Shown: positions 1 to 5,390 of the stretch, piece by piece
How the letters are laid out: each line of letters opens with the position of its first letter
How positions within the stretch are numbered: position 1 is the first letter of the stretch
DNA from: Methanosarcinaceae archaeon
GTDB lineage: Archaea > Halobacteriota > Methanosarcinia > Methanosarcinales > Methanosarcinaceae
DNA length: 5,390 nt
Direction of reading: 5' to 3'
NCBI GenBank assembly: GCA_030655675.1
Contig: JAUSPM010000253.1
Span: forward strand, 1 to 5,390
Position numbers and translations under genes: made by a program
The notes under the pieces: model-generated
The model's database searches: none
What the model was told of the DNA's origin: nothing
What the model saw: the letters and a program-made list of their open reading frames with translations, nothing else

Positions 1-9
1 AACCAGTAC

Positions 10-221
10 AACCGCCGCAGGCGGCATGTTTCCAAACCACTAATCGTATGCAATTATTCACATTGGTCAAATTAATAATATAATTATACATAATTTTAAA
101 TTAAAATCTATCGATTCCGCGAAAATGGTGCACAATATCTATTATACAATCATTTTGTCCATTAAATACTAAAAGAGGAAGATTTCATTGATGATTATGG
201 GGCGTGCCGCCTGCGGCGGTT
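10..221. repeat. 212-bp segment bounded by perfect 17-bp inverted repeats (MITE-like or REP-pair-like)
   Basis: Positions 10-26 and 205-221 are perfect reverse complements over 17 bases. Each arm holds the 13-base GC-rich core CCGCCGCAGGCGG (12-24) or its complement (207-219), and each core is itself a 5-bp hairpin with a 3-base loop. The interior is strongly AT-rich and has no credible ORF. The layout resembles a miniature inverted-repeat element or a facing pair of REP-type palindromes. I see no target-site duplication: the bases just outside the arms do not match, although only nine bases are visible on the left. A related core occurs at 2760-2772, so the palindrome is a repeated family and not a local accident. 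The nature of the element is inferred; the repeats are seen directly. Confidence 0.55.
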
Positions 222-283
222 AGACTTGGCGTCAAAAACTGCTTAACAAATACAAATTCTTAATTTTTTCAATTACTGCATCA

Positions 284-652
284 TTACTTGTTCTTTCGTC
301 CCTTCATGTATTCTGAAAAACCGGAATTGAGCAAGATAAAAATTCCACATACAAACATGATGAATCCGAATTCCATTGGATTGGTCAATTCACCTTTTAT
401 TATCAACAGGACACCAGTGTGCAGTACGACCAAACCGATCAGGAATGCTACAACCTGGCGGACTGCCACAGTCCCATAGAAGATCGCAGAGGCCAACCAT
501 GTTCCTGCCCCGAAATAAATAAACGGAAAACCATCCTTTCCACTTATATTCATCGCAATGCCGGCAAGTAAAAAAATGCCACCTAAAATTGCCAAAAAAT
601 GTTGTTTTTTCAATCCTTTCATTTGTATCAAACCATCAATATCGATTGGCAT
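284..652 (-). CDS. Small four-helix membrane protein of unknown function
   Basis: I do not recognise a family. The 122-residue product has four hydrophobic segments at about residues 18-36, 42-63, 66-86 and 93-112, and little else. Lysines before the first helix (KGLKK, about 12-16) and the basic end KGRKNK suggest that both termini face the cytoplasm. The short loops SGKDG and KGELTNP would face outside and AVRQ inside, a consistent positive-inside pattern. There is no cleavable signal peptide or catalytic motif. The ATG at 652 lacks a Shine-Dalgarno sequence. The in-frame ATG at 622 (Met11) follows a weak GGTTTG and begins just before the basic stretch, so it may be the true start. An AT-rich TATA-like stretch near 698-707 on the minus strand could drive it. 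It diverges from the aro operon, with no evident functional link. The reading frame and consistent topology make it probably real. Confidence 0.6.
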   Translation of the reverse strand: MPIDIDGLIQMKGLKKQHFLAILGGIFLLAGIAMNISGKDGFPFIYFGAGTWLASAIFYGTVAVRQVVAFLIGLVVLHTGVLLIIKGELTNPMEFGFIMFVCGIFILLNSGFSEYMKGRKNK

Positions 653-749
653 TATATTTGACTATAATAGTATTAACCTTTGTGTAATGTGATTCAAATT
701 TATTAAGTATGATATGATTTACGCAATGTTTACTCAGCCTGCCCATTTA

Positions 750-757
750 TTTAAATA
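750..757 (+). promoter_or_regulatory. Candidate archaeal TATA box for the aroK-chorismate mutase-purE operon
   Basis: TTTAAATA matches the archaeal TATA consensus TTTAWATA exactly. It lies in the divergent intergenic region and predicts a transcription start near 779-783, which would give a leader of about 105 bases before the aroK ATG. A second AT-rich candidate at 825-832 (ATTAAATA) would give a leader of about 30 bases. Sequence alone does not decide between them. Confidence 0.42.
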
Positions 758-872
758 TCTTCTCTACCTACATAATCCGCACTGAAAATCCTGCAAAGCT
801 GAATATGGATATAATTGTCACTGAATTAAATAACTTAAGAACAATGATAACTCAAACACAGAACATTTGAGC

Positions 873-882
873 AGGACGGATC
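873..882 (+). promoter_or_regulatory. Shine-Dalgarno-like site that fixes the aroK start
   Basis: AGGACGGATC resembles the archaeal ribosome-binding consensus GGAGGTGATC and ends five bases before the ATG at 888. It lies inside the longer frame that could open with TTG at 867, so it favours the ATG start. Confidence 0.5.
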
Positions 883-887
883 AAGCC

Positions 888-1760
888 ATGACACTAACAG
901 GACACGCCTACGCTTTGGGTGCAGGAACAATAATAAACGCAATTTCCACTTGGAAAGGCGCAGCGTTTGGGATTGACCTCAAAACCTTTGCTGATGTTGA
1001 ACTTTCAGAAAATGAAGCGTCAATTCTCGGTTTTATAGAAGGAATGCCGGATGGAGATGCCACTCTTATTGAAAGGTCGGTTGAACTTGTGCTCGACCAC
1101 TTTGGTATGAAAATGGGCGGTACGGTGACTACCAGAAGTGAAGTTCCACTCGCCCGTGGATTAAAGAGCAGCAGTGCGGCTGCAAATGCCACTGTTCTTG
1201 CTACACTTGATGCTATCGGTGAGTCCATGGAACCGCTTGATGCAGTGCGGATCGGTGTGCAGGCTTCAAAGGATGCGGGGGTTACGATCACTGGCGCTTT
1301 TGATGATGCATGTGCATCATTTTTTGGCGGTATCGTGGTTACTGACAACAGGGAACTGCAACTCGTGGAGAGGATCGAACGAGAAATGGATGTTCTCATT
1401 TTTGCACCTGACAAAAAAGCATTCAGCGCACAGACGAATGTTTCCCGTTCAAAACTTATCGCGCCATGGGTGAACATTGCTTACGGGCTTGCACTTGAGG
1501 GCGAATATGAGCGTGCAATGACACTGAACGGATTTCTTTACTGCAGTGCACTTGGATTTGATACTGAACCAATGATGCTGGCTCTTGAACTTGGAATTGA
1601 AGGTGTAAGTCTTTCGGGCACTGGTCCGGCATATACTGCACTTGTCAAAAGGGATAAGGTGGACAGTCTTACGGATGCATGGGAAAACTGTGGTATGAGC
1701 GGAAATGTGATAAGGACAAAGATCAATAATGAAGGTGCAATGAGCCTCAGTGACAGTTGA
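888..1760 (+). CDS. aroK: Shikimate kinase, archaeal GHMP-kinase type
   Basis: This cytoplasmic enzyme phosphorylates shikimate to shikimate 3-phosphate with ATP, the fifth step of the shikimate pathway. It is the archaeal GHMP-superfamily version, unrelated to bacterial AroK/AroL. In the 290-residue product the N terminus reads GHAYALGAGTIINAI, typical of the family. The GHMP ATP-binding loop PLARGLKSSSAA starts at residue 87. GAFDDACASFFGG follows at about 136-148, and the C-terminal glycine motif SGTGPA lies at about 243-248. Length fits the family (about 280-300). The frame could extend upstream to a TTG at 867, adding seven residues, but the ATG at 888 has a well-placed Shine-Dalgarno-like site and its N terminus fits the family better. 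It is first in a tight gene set with chorismate mutase 14 bases downstream. All diagnostic motifs are intact, so it should be active. Confidence 0.95.
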   Translation: MTLTGHAYALGAGTIINAISTWKGAAFGIDLKTFADVELSENEASILGFIEGMPDGDATLIERSVELVLDHFGMKMGGTVTTRSEVPLARGLKSSSAAANATVLATLDAIGESMEPLDAVRIGVQASKDAGVTITGAFDDACASFFGGIVVTDNRELQLVERIEREMDVLIFAPDKKAFSAQTNVSRSKLIAPWVNIAYGLALEGEYERAMTLNGFLYCSALGFDTEPMMLALELGIEGVSLSGTGPAYTALVKRDKVDSLTDAWENCGMSGNVIRTKINNEGAMSLSDS

Positions 1761-1774
1761 ATAGGTGAGTCCAG

Positions 1775-2065
1775 ATGATTAATAAACTTGAAGACATACG
1801 TGCAGAACTCCATAAGATTGACATTGAGATAATTTCACTTATCGAAAAACGCGTGAAATTGGCTGAAAAGGTATTGGAAGCAAAAAAGCATATTGATAAA
1901 TCCATCAATGACGAAGGTCAAAATCAGGTTGTCCTGAGTCGTGCAGTCAATGAAGCAACCGAGAGAAATCTTGATACCGGTGCTATTAAAAAGATCTATA
2001 AAATACTGATACAGATGAATATCGACCGCCAGCATGAATTGAGCGGTGAAGGAAATCTTCCTTAA
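1775..2065 (+). CDS. aroQ: Chorismate mutase, AroQ class (monofunctional)
   Basis: Converts chorismate to prephenate, the committed step towards phenylalanine and tyrosine. The 96-residue all-helical protein is the usual size for a stand-alone AroQ-fold mutase, which works as a dimer. The first helix shows the pattern IRAELHKIDIEIISLIEKR. By alignment from memory with E. coli chorismate mutase, R9, R26, K37, D46 and Q86 match the substrate-binding R11, R28, K39, D48 and Q88. The usual Arg-Glu pair (E. coli R51-E52) is Gln49-Asn50 here, within DEGQNQVVL, an unusual change at a position that contacts substrate in the E. coli enzyme. A strong Shine-Dalgarno AGGTGA (1763-1768) lies six bases before the ATG. 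The gene sits 14 bases after aroK and 20 before purE and is probably cotranscribed with both. The symbol aroQ here means the mutase class, not type II dehydroquinase. Confidence 0.88.
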   Translation: MINKLEDIRAELHKIDIEIISLIEKRVKLAEKVLEAKKHIDKSINDEGQNQVVLSRAVNEATERNLDTGAIKKIYKILIQMNIDRQHELSGEGNLP

Positions 2066-2072
2066 AATAAAT

Positions 2073-2076
2073 GGAG
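2073..2076 (+). promoter_or_regulatory. Shine-Dalgarno GGAG favouring the internal purE start
   Basis: GGAG at 2073-2076 lies nine bases before the ATG at 2086. The alternative ATG at 2071 has its nearest purine-rich stretch (AAGGA) about 17 bases upstream, inside a small palindrome at the end of the chorismate mutase gene, which is too far for efficient use. Confidence 0.4.
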
Positions 2077-2085
2077 AATGACAAA

Positions 2086-2475
2086 ATGGTTGATGTTTCA
2101 ATAATCATGGGGTCTGAATCAGACCACAGGGTCGCAGATCGTGCTGTTTCGGTACTTGAGAAAACAAAATATTCCTTTGATGTACATGTTATTTCAGCAC
2201 ATCGCAATCCTGATGAATTGGATGCACACGTTGCATCCAGTAATGCCAGAGTGTATATAGCCATAGCAGGATTATCTGCAGCCCTGCCAGGCGTTATTGC
2301 ATCAAAAACCAAAAAACCAGTCATTGGCGTACCTGTAAGTTCAAAATTGGGCGGACTGGATGCACTGCTCTCCATTGCACAAATGCCAAAAGGTGTACCT
2401 GTTGCAAGTGTTGGAATTGATAACGGAGAGAATGCCGCAAATCTGGCAATCAGAATATTGGATTTGTGTATGTGA
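2086..2475 (+). CDS. purE: 5-(carboxyamino)imidazole/AIR carboxylase catalytic protein PurE, archaeal type
   Basis: PurE makes 4-carboxy-5-aminoimidazole ribonucleotide in purine synthesis, either from N5-CAIR (class I, with PurK) or directly from AIR and CO2 (class II). The 129-residue product starts with the IIMGSESD nucleotide-binding loop (about 6-13). It has VISAHRNPDEL carrying the catalytic His, then AGLSAALPG, KPVIGVPV, and GGLDALLSIAQMPKGVPVASVGIDNGENAA near the end. The bacterial glycine-rich loop AGGAAHLPG is AGLSAALPG here, so the second conserved active-site His is Ala. I believe this is usual among archaeal PurEs, but that is from memory. It lacks the longer C-terminal tail of E. 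coli PurE. ATG 2086 is preferred over ATG 2071 because of the GGAG before it and because it places the first strand at the usual distance. No purK is in view. It is the last gene of the aro gene set. Confidence 0.88.
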   Translation: MVDVSIIMGSESDHRVADRAVSVLEKTKYSFDVHVISAHRNPDELDAHVASSNARVYIAIAGLSAALPGVIASKTKKPVIGVPVSSKLGGLDALLSIAQMPKGVPVASVGIDNGENAANLAIRILDLCM

Positions 2476-2509
2476 TATCTGATTCGACCCCAATTTTATA
2501 ATATTTTAT

Positions 2510-2548
2510 TATATAATATTTCAGTATATAATATTTCAGTATATAATA
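2510..2548. repeat. A/T-rich 15-bp tandem repeat, about 2.6 copies
   Basis: The unit TATATAATATTTCAG occurs exactly at 2510-2524 and 2525-2539, with a partial third copy TATATAATA at 2540-2548. It lies within a strongly A/T-rich stretch. Each unit contains a TATA-like core, so the array could offer several TBP sites upstream of the putative small RNA, or could simply be a slippage-prone, flexible sequence. Confidence 0.85.
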
Positions 2549-2563
2549 GATATAAAGCAATAA

Positions 2564-2571
2564 TTATATAT
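2564..2571 (+). promoter_or_regulatory. Candidate TATA box of the stem-loop RNA
   Basis: TTATATAT lies with its centre about 24 bases before position 2591, the first base of the perfect stem. That matches the usual archaeal TATA-to-start distance. The surrounding sequence has several other TATA-like stretches, so the exact box is uncertain. Confidence 0.4.
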
Positions 2572-2590
2572 GCCAATGATATGTATATAC

Positions 2591-2683
2591 AATTGCGAAC
2601 GGGGATTCTTTTACGTACCACCCCCACTTCCACCCCAACATTCTATTACCCGTTCGCAATTTCTTTTACATTGACTTTTTTTT
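2591..2683 (+). ncRNA. Candidate small RNA: 13-bp closing stem, C-rich loop, T8 terminator
   Basis: AATTGCGAACGGG (2591-2603) pairs perfectly with CCCGTTCGCAATT (2649-2661). The 45-base loop has a C-rich, almost G-free centre (about 2617-2636) with several CCAC/CACCCC runs. The stem is followed 14 bases later by eight Ts (2676-2683), a typical archaeal terminator tract, and a TATA-like box lies about 24 bases upstream. These features fit an independent transcript of about 70-93 nt. The exposed C-rich loop could pair with G-rich ribosome-binding sites such as GGTGG, a known mode of action for small RNAs, but that role is inference. The alternative is a 3' structure of the purE operon transcript. 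I do not recognise a described RNA family. Confidence 0.5.
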
Positions 2684-2755
2684 AGTACAATAATTGTATT
2701 TGTTAATCTGATGAAATTTCAGTGCATATTTCAAATACCTAAAACCCCATGCATC

Positions 2756-2774
2756 AACCCCGCCGTAGGCGGCA
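2756..2774. repeat. GC-rich palindromic repeat, third copy of the family
   Basis: Bases 2760-2778 match 12-30 at 18 of 19 positions (CCGCCG, then T in place of C, then AGGCGGCATGTT), and both copies continue with a CC-containing tract. The core CCGCCGTAGGCGG is a hairpin. A degenerate inverted counterpart can be traced at 2894-2915 (TGCCGC, CTAC, GCGGGTGGT), which would give a 160-bp version of the inverted pair at 10-221. The first match is seen directly; the degenerate partner is weaker. Confidence 0.6.
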
Positions 2775-2887
2775 TGTTCCATATCTACCATCCATCCGCA
2801 AAATATGCCGTTTCTATGTAGAATAATTCGTACAACAGATGTGTTGGCAGCGATTGAAACTTTGATGTGTATGCAGGCAGTGGTCAA

Positions 2888-2928
2888 GGACGGTGCCGCG
2901 CTACATGCGGGTGGTAGTACCGTTTTTT
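2888..2928 (+). terminator. Hairpin followed by T6, possible plus-strand terminator
   Basis: ACGGT (2890-2894) pairs with ACCGT (2919-2923), and inside it CCGC (2896-2899) pairs with GCGG (2907-2910) around a 7-base loop, leaving an asymmetric bulge. Six Ts follow at 2923-2928. It could end a plus-strand transcript read through from the purE or small-RNA region before it collides with the convergent kinase gene. The bulged stem makes this moderate at best. Confidence 0.35.
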
Positions 2929-3009
2929 ATCCATTAATCCCCAAACGCTACAACACAAATTTAGACCCGCTAAATAAATATCAATAATCAAGCGTCAACG
3001 ATGATTTTC

Positions 3010-5076
3010 TCATTCATCTAAACTTGTTGAGCAGATTTTAGGTAATAATATATGGAAAGTTGTTCCAACCCCTTCTTCACTTTCCACCCATATTTGCCCA
3101 TTATGCATTTTAACAATGCTTTTTGTAATATAGAGACCCAATCCTGTTCCACCATATCTGCGTGTCGTTGATGCATCTACCTGATAAAATCTCTTGAATA
3201 ACTTTGAGATGGCATCTTTTGGAATACCTACTCCGGTATCTTTTACAGTTATATGGATCATTTCAGGTTCTTCACATGCTGCTATTGTAATTTCACCGCC
3301 TTTTGGTGTGAATTTAACTGCATTGTCAATAAGATTGATAATAACCTCTGTCAACCTGTCTGTGTCCCCATTTACTTTAGGCAACTCATCCGGCATATCT
3401 GTTATAATGGTCAGACCCTTTTTCTCGATCATCGGATGAACATCGGAAACAGCCTGATTTATGACATCGACTATCTGGATTAGATTAAATCTAAACTCGA
3501 TCTTTTTGGCTTTTTCTATAGTCAGGTATATGAGCGAGTCGATCAGATGCCTTAGCCGTTCAGAATTACGTGAAACAACCTCCATTGCCTTTTTTTGCTT
3601 TTCATTCAGCGCACCAAGCGATTCATCGCACATCAATTCACTGTATCCTTTGATCGAAACGAGTGGTGTTTTGAGCTCATGACTAACATTCGATAAAAAT
3701 TCGTTTTTCATCTCATCAAGTAATTTGAGTTCATCGTATGCTTTCTTTGTTTCCTCGAATAAACGCACATTTTCCACTGCAATTCCAACCTCATTACCTA
3801 CAGATTCCATCACGCGCATATCATCATCACTAATCTCGCGATCAAATGGTATTGTTAAATTGACAAAACCTATCACTTTTTCATGTGAACGTAGTGAGAA
3901 AATTATAACATTTTTAATATTATGCTCTTTTTCGGTTGAAGTTATATGTTTGTTACAAAGTAACGGTTCTTGCGACACAAAAGGCTTTTTAGATTCAAGC
4001 ACCGCTACAACAGACGGATCATCAATTGGCAAACAGCGGACTTTTTCTACAAAATCAGCAGAAAGACCTTGATGTGCCCACAAATTTGCCTCGCCTGTAT
4101 TCTCGTCTATCAAGTACGCACTACCACAGGCAACCCCGATAAAAGCAGTCATTTCCCTGAGAATGACCTGCAAAAGTTCTTTTCGATCAAATGATTCAGC
4201 AGCAATTGTTGCGACAGAATATAAAGTTGAAAGCTCACGATTTTTTTCAAGTATCTCTGCCTCATTACGTTTGCGCTGCGTGACATCCCTAAATACTAGA
4301 ATATATCCGGTAGATTCTCCGCTTTCTTTTATTGTGGGAGAAACAATGCCCTCAAAATAAATTATTTTCCCCTCTTTGTTTGTAATTGTAGTCTCAAAAG
4401 TTTCATGTGAAACTATTTTTAAATCAATTGTTTCATAAGGAAATATAATATGAGGCAATTTCTCACCAAGTTTGACATCAGATCCTGCGACCTCTGTAAC
4501 TTTATTATTGTAGTAAGTGACATTAAGTTGCGGATCAACGACAATTACACAATCGTCCATGTTACTAAGTACGGCATCAAGAAAGTTTTTGGTTTTTTCA
4601 AGTTCGCTGTATTTCTCCTCAAGCTTTGTGACAACTCGCTCGCTGTATTTTGTGAGATATTCTTCCTCAGTTTGAACAATTGGTTCCACAGGTTTTATCA
4701 AACCGGCTTCATATTCATTTAGAACGTTCTGTATTTCATTTATTAGCTCGCGAGGTTCAACAGGTTTGACAATGAAACGAGACGCACCAAGTGCTGTTGC
4801 AAGCAAATGGTCCTTTTCACTTACATAATGAGCAGTATAAAAAACGAATGGGATATCTTTTGTTTCTGGATTCTTTTTGACTTCCCTTATGAATATGAAA
4901 CCGTCCATCTCCGGCATCATGATATCTGATATAATCAGATCAGGTTTTGATGTCTTTAAAAATTTGAGAGCCTCTTTACCATTAATTGCCTCGGATGCCT
5001 CGTAATTGTTGGCAACCAGCATTTTCACAAGTAATTTCCTGGCATTTATGTTGTCATCTACTACAAGCACTTTCAT
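3010..5076 (-). CDS. Cytoplasmic sensor histidine kinase with N-terminal receiver: REC-PAS-GAF-HisKA-HATPase
   Basis: A 688-residue signalling kinase with no membrane segment. Residues 1-122 are a receiver domain with acidic pair D7/D8, phospho-acceptor D51 (ISDIMMPEMDG), T81 and K104-P105. A charged helix (about 137-165) leads to a PAS domain (about 165-270) ending in FRDVTQRK. A GAF domain spans about 283-440. HisKA holds the phosphorylated H466 in NVSHELKTPL. The ATPase domain has the N box N581-LIDN-A586, G1 D613TGVGIP, F box F627-F630 and G2 GGTGLGL (642-648). All catalytic residues are present. The ligand of PAS or GAF cannot be told; Cys317, 348 and 374 lie in GAF, with no recognisable cofactor motif. 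The ATG overlaps the stop of the upstream response-regulator gene (ATGA), with Shine-Dalgarno AAGGGGAT (5083-5090) six bases upstream, so translation is probably coupled. There is no output domain, so it likely works with the neighbouring regulator. Confidence 0.93.
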   Translation of the reverse strand: MKVLVVDDNINARKLLVKMLVANNYEASEAINGKEALKFLKTSKPDLIISDIMMPEMDGFIFIREVKKNPETKDIPFVFYTAHYVSEKDHLLATALGASRFIVKPVEPRELINEIQNVLNEYEAGLIKPVEPIVQTEEEYLTKYSERVVTKLEEKYSELEKTKNFLDAVLSNMDDCVIVVDPQLNVTYYNNKVTEVAGSDVKLGEKLPHIIFPYETIDLKIVSHETFETTITNKEGKIIYFEGIVSPTIKESGESTGYILVFRDVTQRKRNEAEILEKNRELSTLYSVATIAAESFDRKELLQVILREMTAFIGVACGSAYLIDENTGEANLWAHQGLSADFVEKVRCLPIDDPSVVAVLESKKPFVSQEPLLCNKHITSTEKEHNIKNVIIFSLRSHEKVIGFVNLTIPFDREISDDDMRVMESVGNEVGIAVENVRLFEETKKAYDELKLLDEMKNEFLSNVSHELKTPLVSIKGYSELMCDESLGALNEKQKKAMEVVSRNSERLRHLIDSLIYLTIEKAKKIEFRFNLIQIVDVINQAVSDVHPMIEKKGLTIITDMPDELPKVNGDTDRLTEVIINLIDNAVKFTPKGGEITIAACEEPEMIHITVKDTGVGIPKDAISKLFKRFYQVDASTTRRYGGTGLGLYITKSIVKMHNGQIWVESEEGVGTTFHILLPKICSTSLDE

Positions 5077-5390
5077 GATTGCATCCCCTTCACAATTTTC
5101 TCAATATCCCCCACAATAGTCAAAGGATTGATTGGTTTTTCAAAATAACCATTGCATCCTGCTTCCACGATCTTCTCACGGTCCCCAGCCATTGCATACG
5201 ATGTGATGGCAATGATTGGAACTTTTTGCATCGAGTCAATTTTGCGTATACGGCGTGTAGTCTCAAGTCCATCAATATCAGGGAGAAGTATGTCCATCAG
5301 GATCAGGTCCGGTTTTTCTGTACCGGCTTTTTCCACTCCTTCCTTGCCTGTCATGGCTCCAACGGCTTCGTATCCGTGCTTATTTAGCAC
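5073..5390 (-). CDS. Single-domain response regulator (receiver only), 5' end outside the window
   Basis: The visible 105 residues are the C-terminal five-sixths of a CheY/DivK-like receiver domain. The phospho-acceptor Asp is residue 33 of the visible part, in LILMDILLPDIDG. The switch Thr (IIAITS) is at 63 and the conserved K-P at 85-86 (GYFEKPINP). The first strand with its acidic pair, about 20 residues, must lie beyond position 5390. The first visible codon is GTG but is almost certainly an internal valine. The protein ends 19 residues after the K-P motif, so it has no DNA-binding or enzyme output domain unless one is fused upstream. Its TGA overlaps the kinase ATG by the ATGA arrangement, so the two are cotranscribed and probably form one phosphotransfer unit. 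Confidence 0.9.
   Translation of the reverse strand: MLNKHGYEAVGAMTGKEGVEKAGTEKPDLILMDILLPDIDGLETTRRIRKIDSMQKVPIIAITSYAMAGDREKIVEAGCNGYFEKPINPLTIVGDIEKIVKGMQS

Larger units (their letters stand above)
2476..3009. other. 534-base intergenic region without a credible protein gene
   Basis: This gap separates purE from the convergent histidine kinase gene. It holds, in order, a nearly pure A/T stretch with a 15-bp tandem repeat (about 2490-2570), a TATA-like box, a C-rich stem-loop with a T8 tract (2591-2683), a plain AT-rich stretch (2684-2750), a GC-rich block opening with a copy of the palindrome seen at the left edge (2756-2774), and a hairpin followed by T6 (2888-2928). Open frames of 60-73 codons exist on both strands across 2666-2987, but they lack ribosome-binding sites and recognisable motifs and overlap each other. 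Confidence 0.7.

Noticed and set aside
191..223. Ten-codon frame after AGAGGAAG near the right arm of the inverted repeat
   Set aside because: It is made mostly of the GC-rich repeat arm itself, and the spacing to the purine tract is long. Probably chance.
1..283. tRNA or CRISPR in the left flank or the other gaps
   Set aside because: No cloverleaf with a T-loop GTTCRA pattern and no regularly spaced repeats. The only repeats are the inverted palindromes and the short A/T array.
908..1477. 189-codon minus-strand frame opposite aroK
   Set aside because: It is a shadow of aroK, whose family motifs and ribosome-binding site are clear on the plus strand.
2049..2063. AAGGAA/TTCCTT palindrome at the end of the chorismate mutase gene as an internal terminator
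   Set aside because: Only a 6-bp stem with a 3-base loop, no T tract after it, and purE follows immediately.
2581..2685. 34-codon open frame starting at ATG 2581 through the stem-loop
   Set aside because: No ribosome-binding site and low-complexity Thr/Pro/Phe-rich composition. The frame is explained by the perfect stem, the C-rich loop and the T tract.
2666..2887. 73-codon minus-strand frame
   Set aside because: Runs through the GC palindrome and ends in the region of the T tract, with no start signal or family resemblance. It could be a gene remnant but nothing supports it.
2805..2987. 60-codon plus-strand frame in the gap before the kinase gene
   Set aside because: No Shine-Dalgarno site, no recognisable motif, crosses the hairpin-T6, and a competing minus-strand frame covers much of the same bases.

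Overview
The window looks like a piece of a methanogenic archaeon, most likely of the Methanosarcinales (the Methanolobus/Methanococcoides/Methanohalophilus/Methanosarcina group). The evidence is a GHMP-type (archaeal) shikimate kinase in place of the bacterial NMP-kinase-like AroK, an archaeal-style PurE, TATA-box-like promoters, AT-rich intergenic DNA, and a soluble REC-PAS-GAF-HisKA-HATPase kinase of the kind common in these methanogens. The genus is inferred from these traits and was not tested by any search.

Layout. Positions 1-283 hold no convincing gene. They carry a pair of perfect 17-bp GC-rich inverted repeats bounding a 212-bp AT-rich segment. A small four-helix membrane protein of unknown function is on the minus strand (284-652). 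It diverges from a plus-strand gene set, aroK (888-1760), chorismate mutase (1775-2065) and purE (2086-2475), spaced 14 and 20 bases apart and probably one operon. The first two genes act in aromatic amino acid synthesis (shikimate phosphorylation and chorismate to prephenate). The third acts in purine synthesis (AIR to CAIR).

Positions 2476-3009 are a 534-base gap without a credible gene but with a lot of structure: a 15-bp A/T tandem repeat, a TATA-like box, and, at the expected distance, a perfect 13-bp stem closing a 45-nt C-rich loop followed by a T8 tract (a good small-RNA candidate). Next come another copy of the GC-rich palindrome seen at the left edge and a hairpin with a T6 tract.

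The right side is a minus-strand two-component pair. A single-domain response regulator (5' end outside the window) overlaps by ATGA the start of a 688-residue cytoplasmic histidine kinase that carries its own N-terminal receiver domain. Neither protein has a DNA-binding output domain, so the pair probably works by phosphotransfer or protein contact.

The most interesting parts are the C-rich stem-loop RNA candidate, the GC-rich palindrome family, and the atypical active-site residues in the chorismate mutase.
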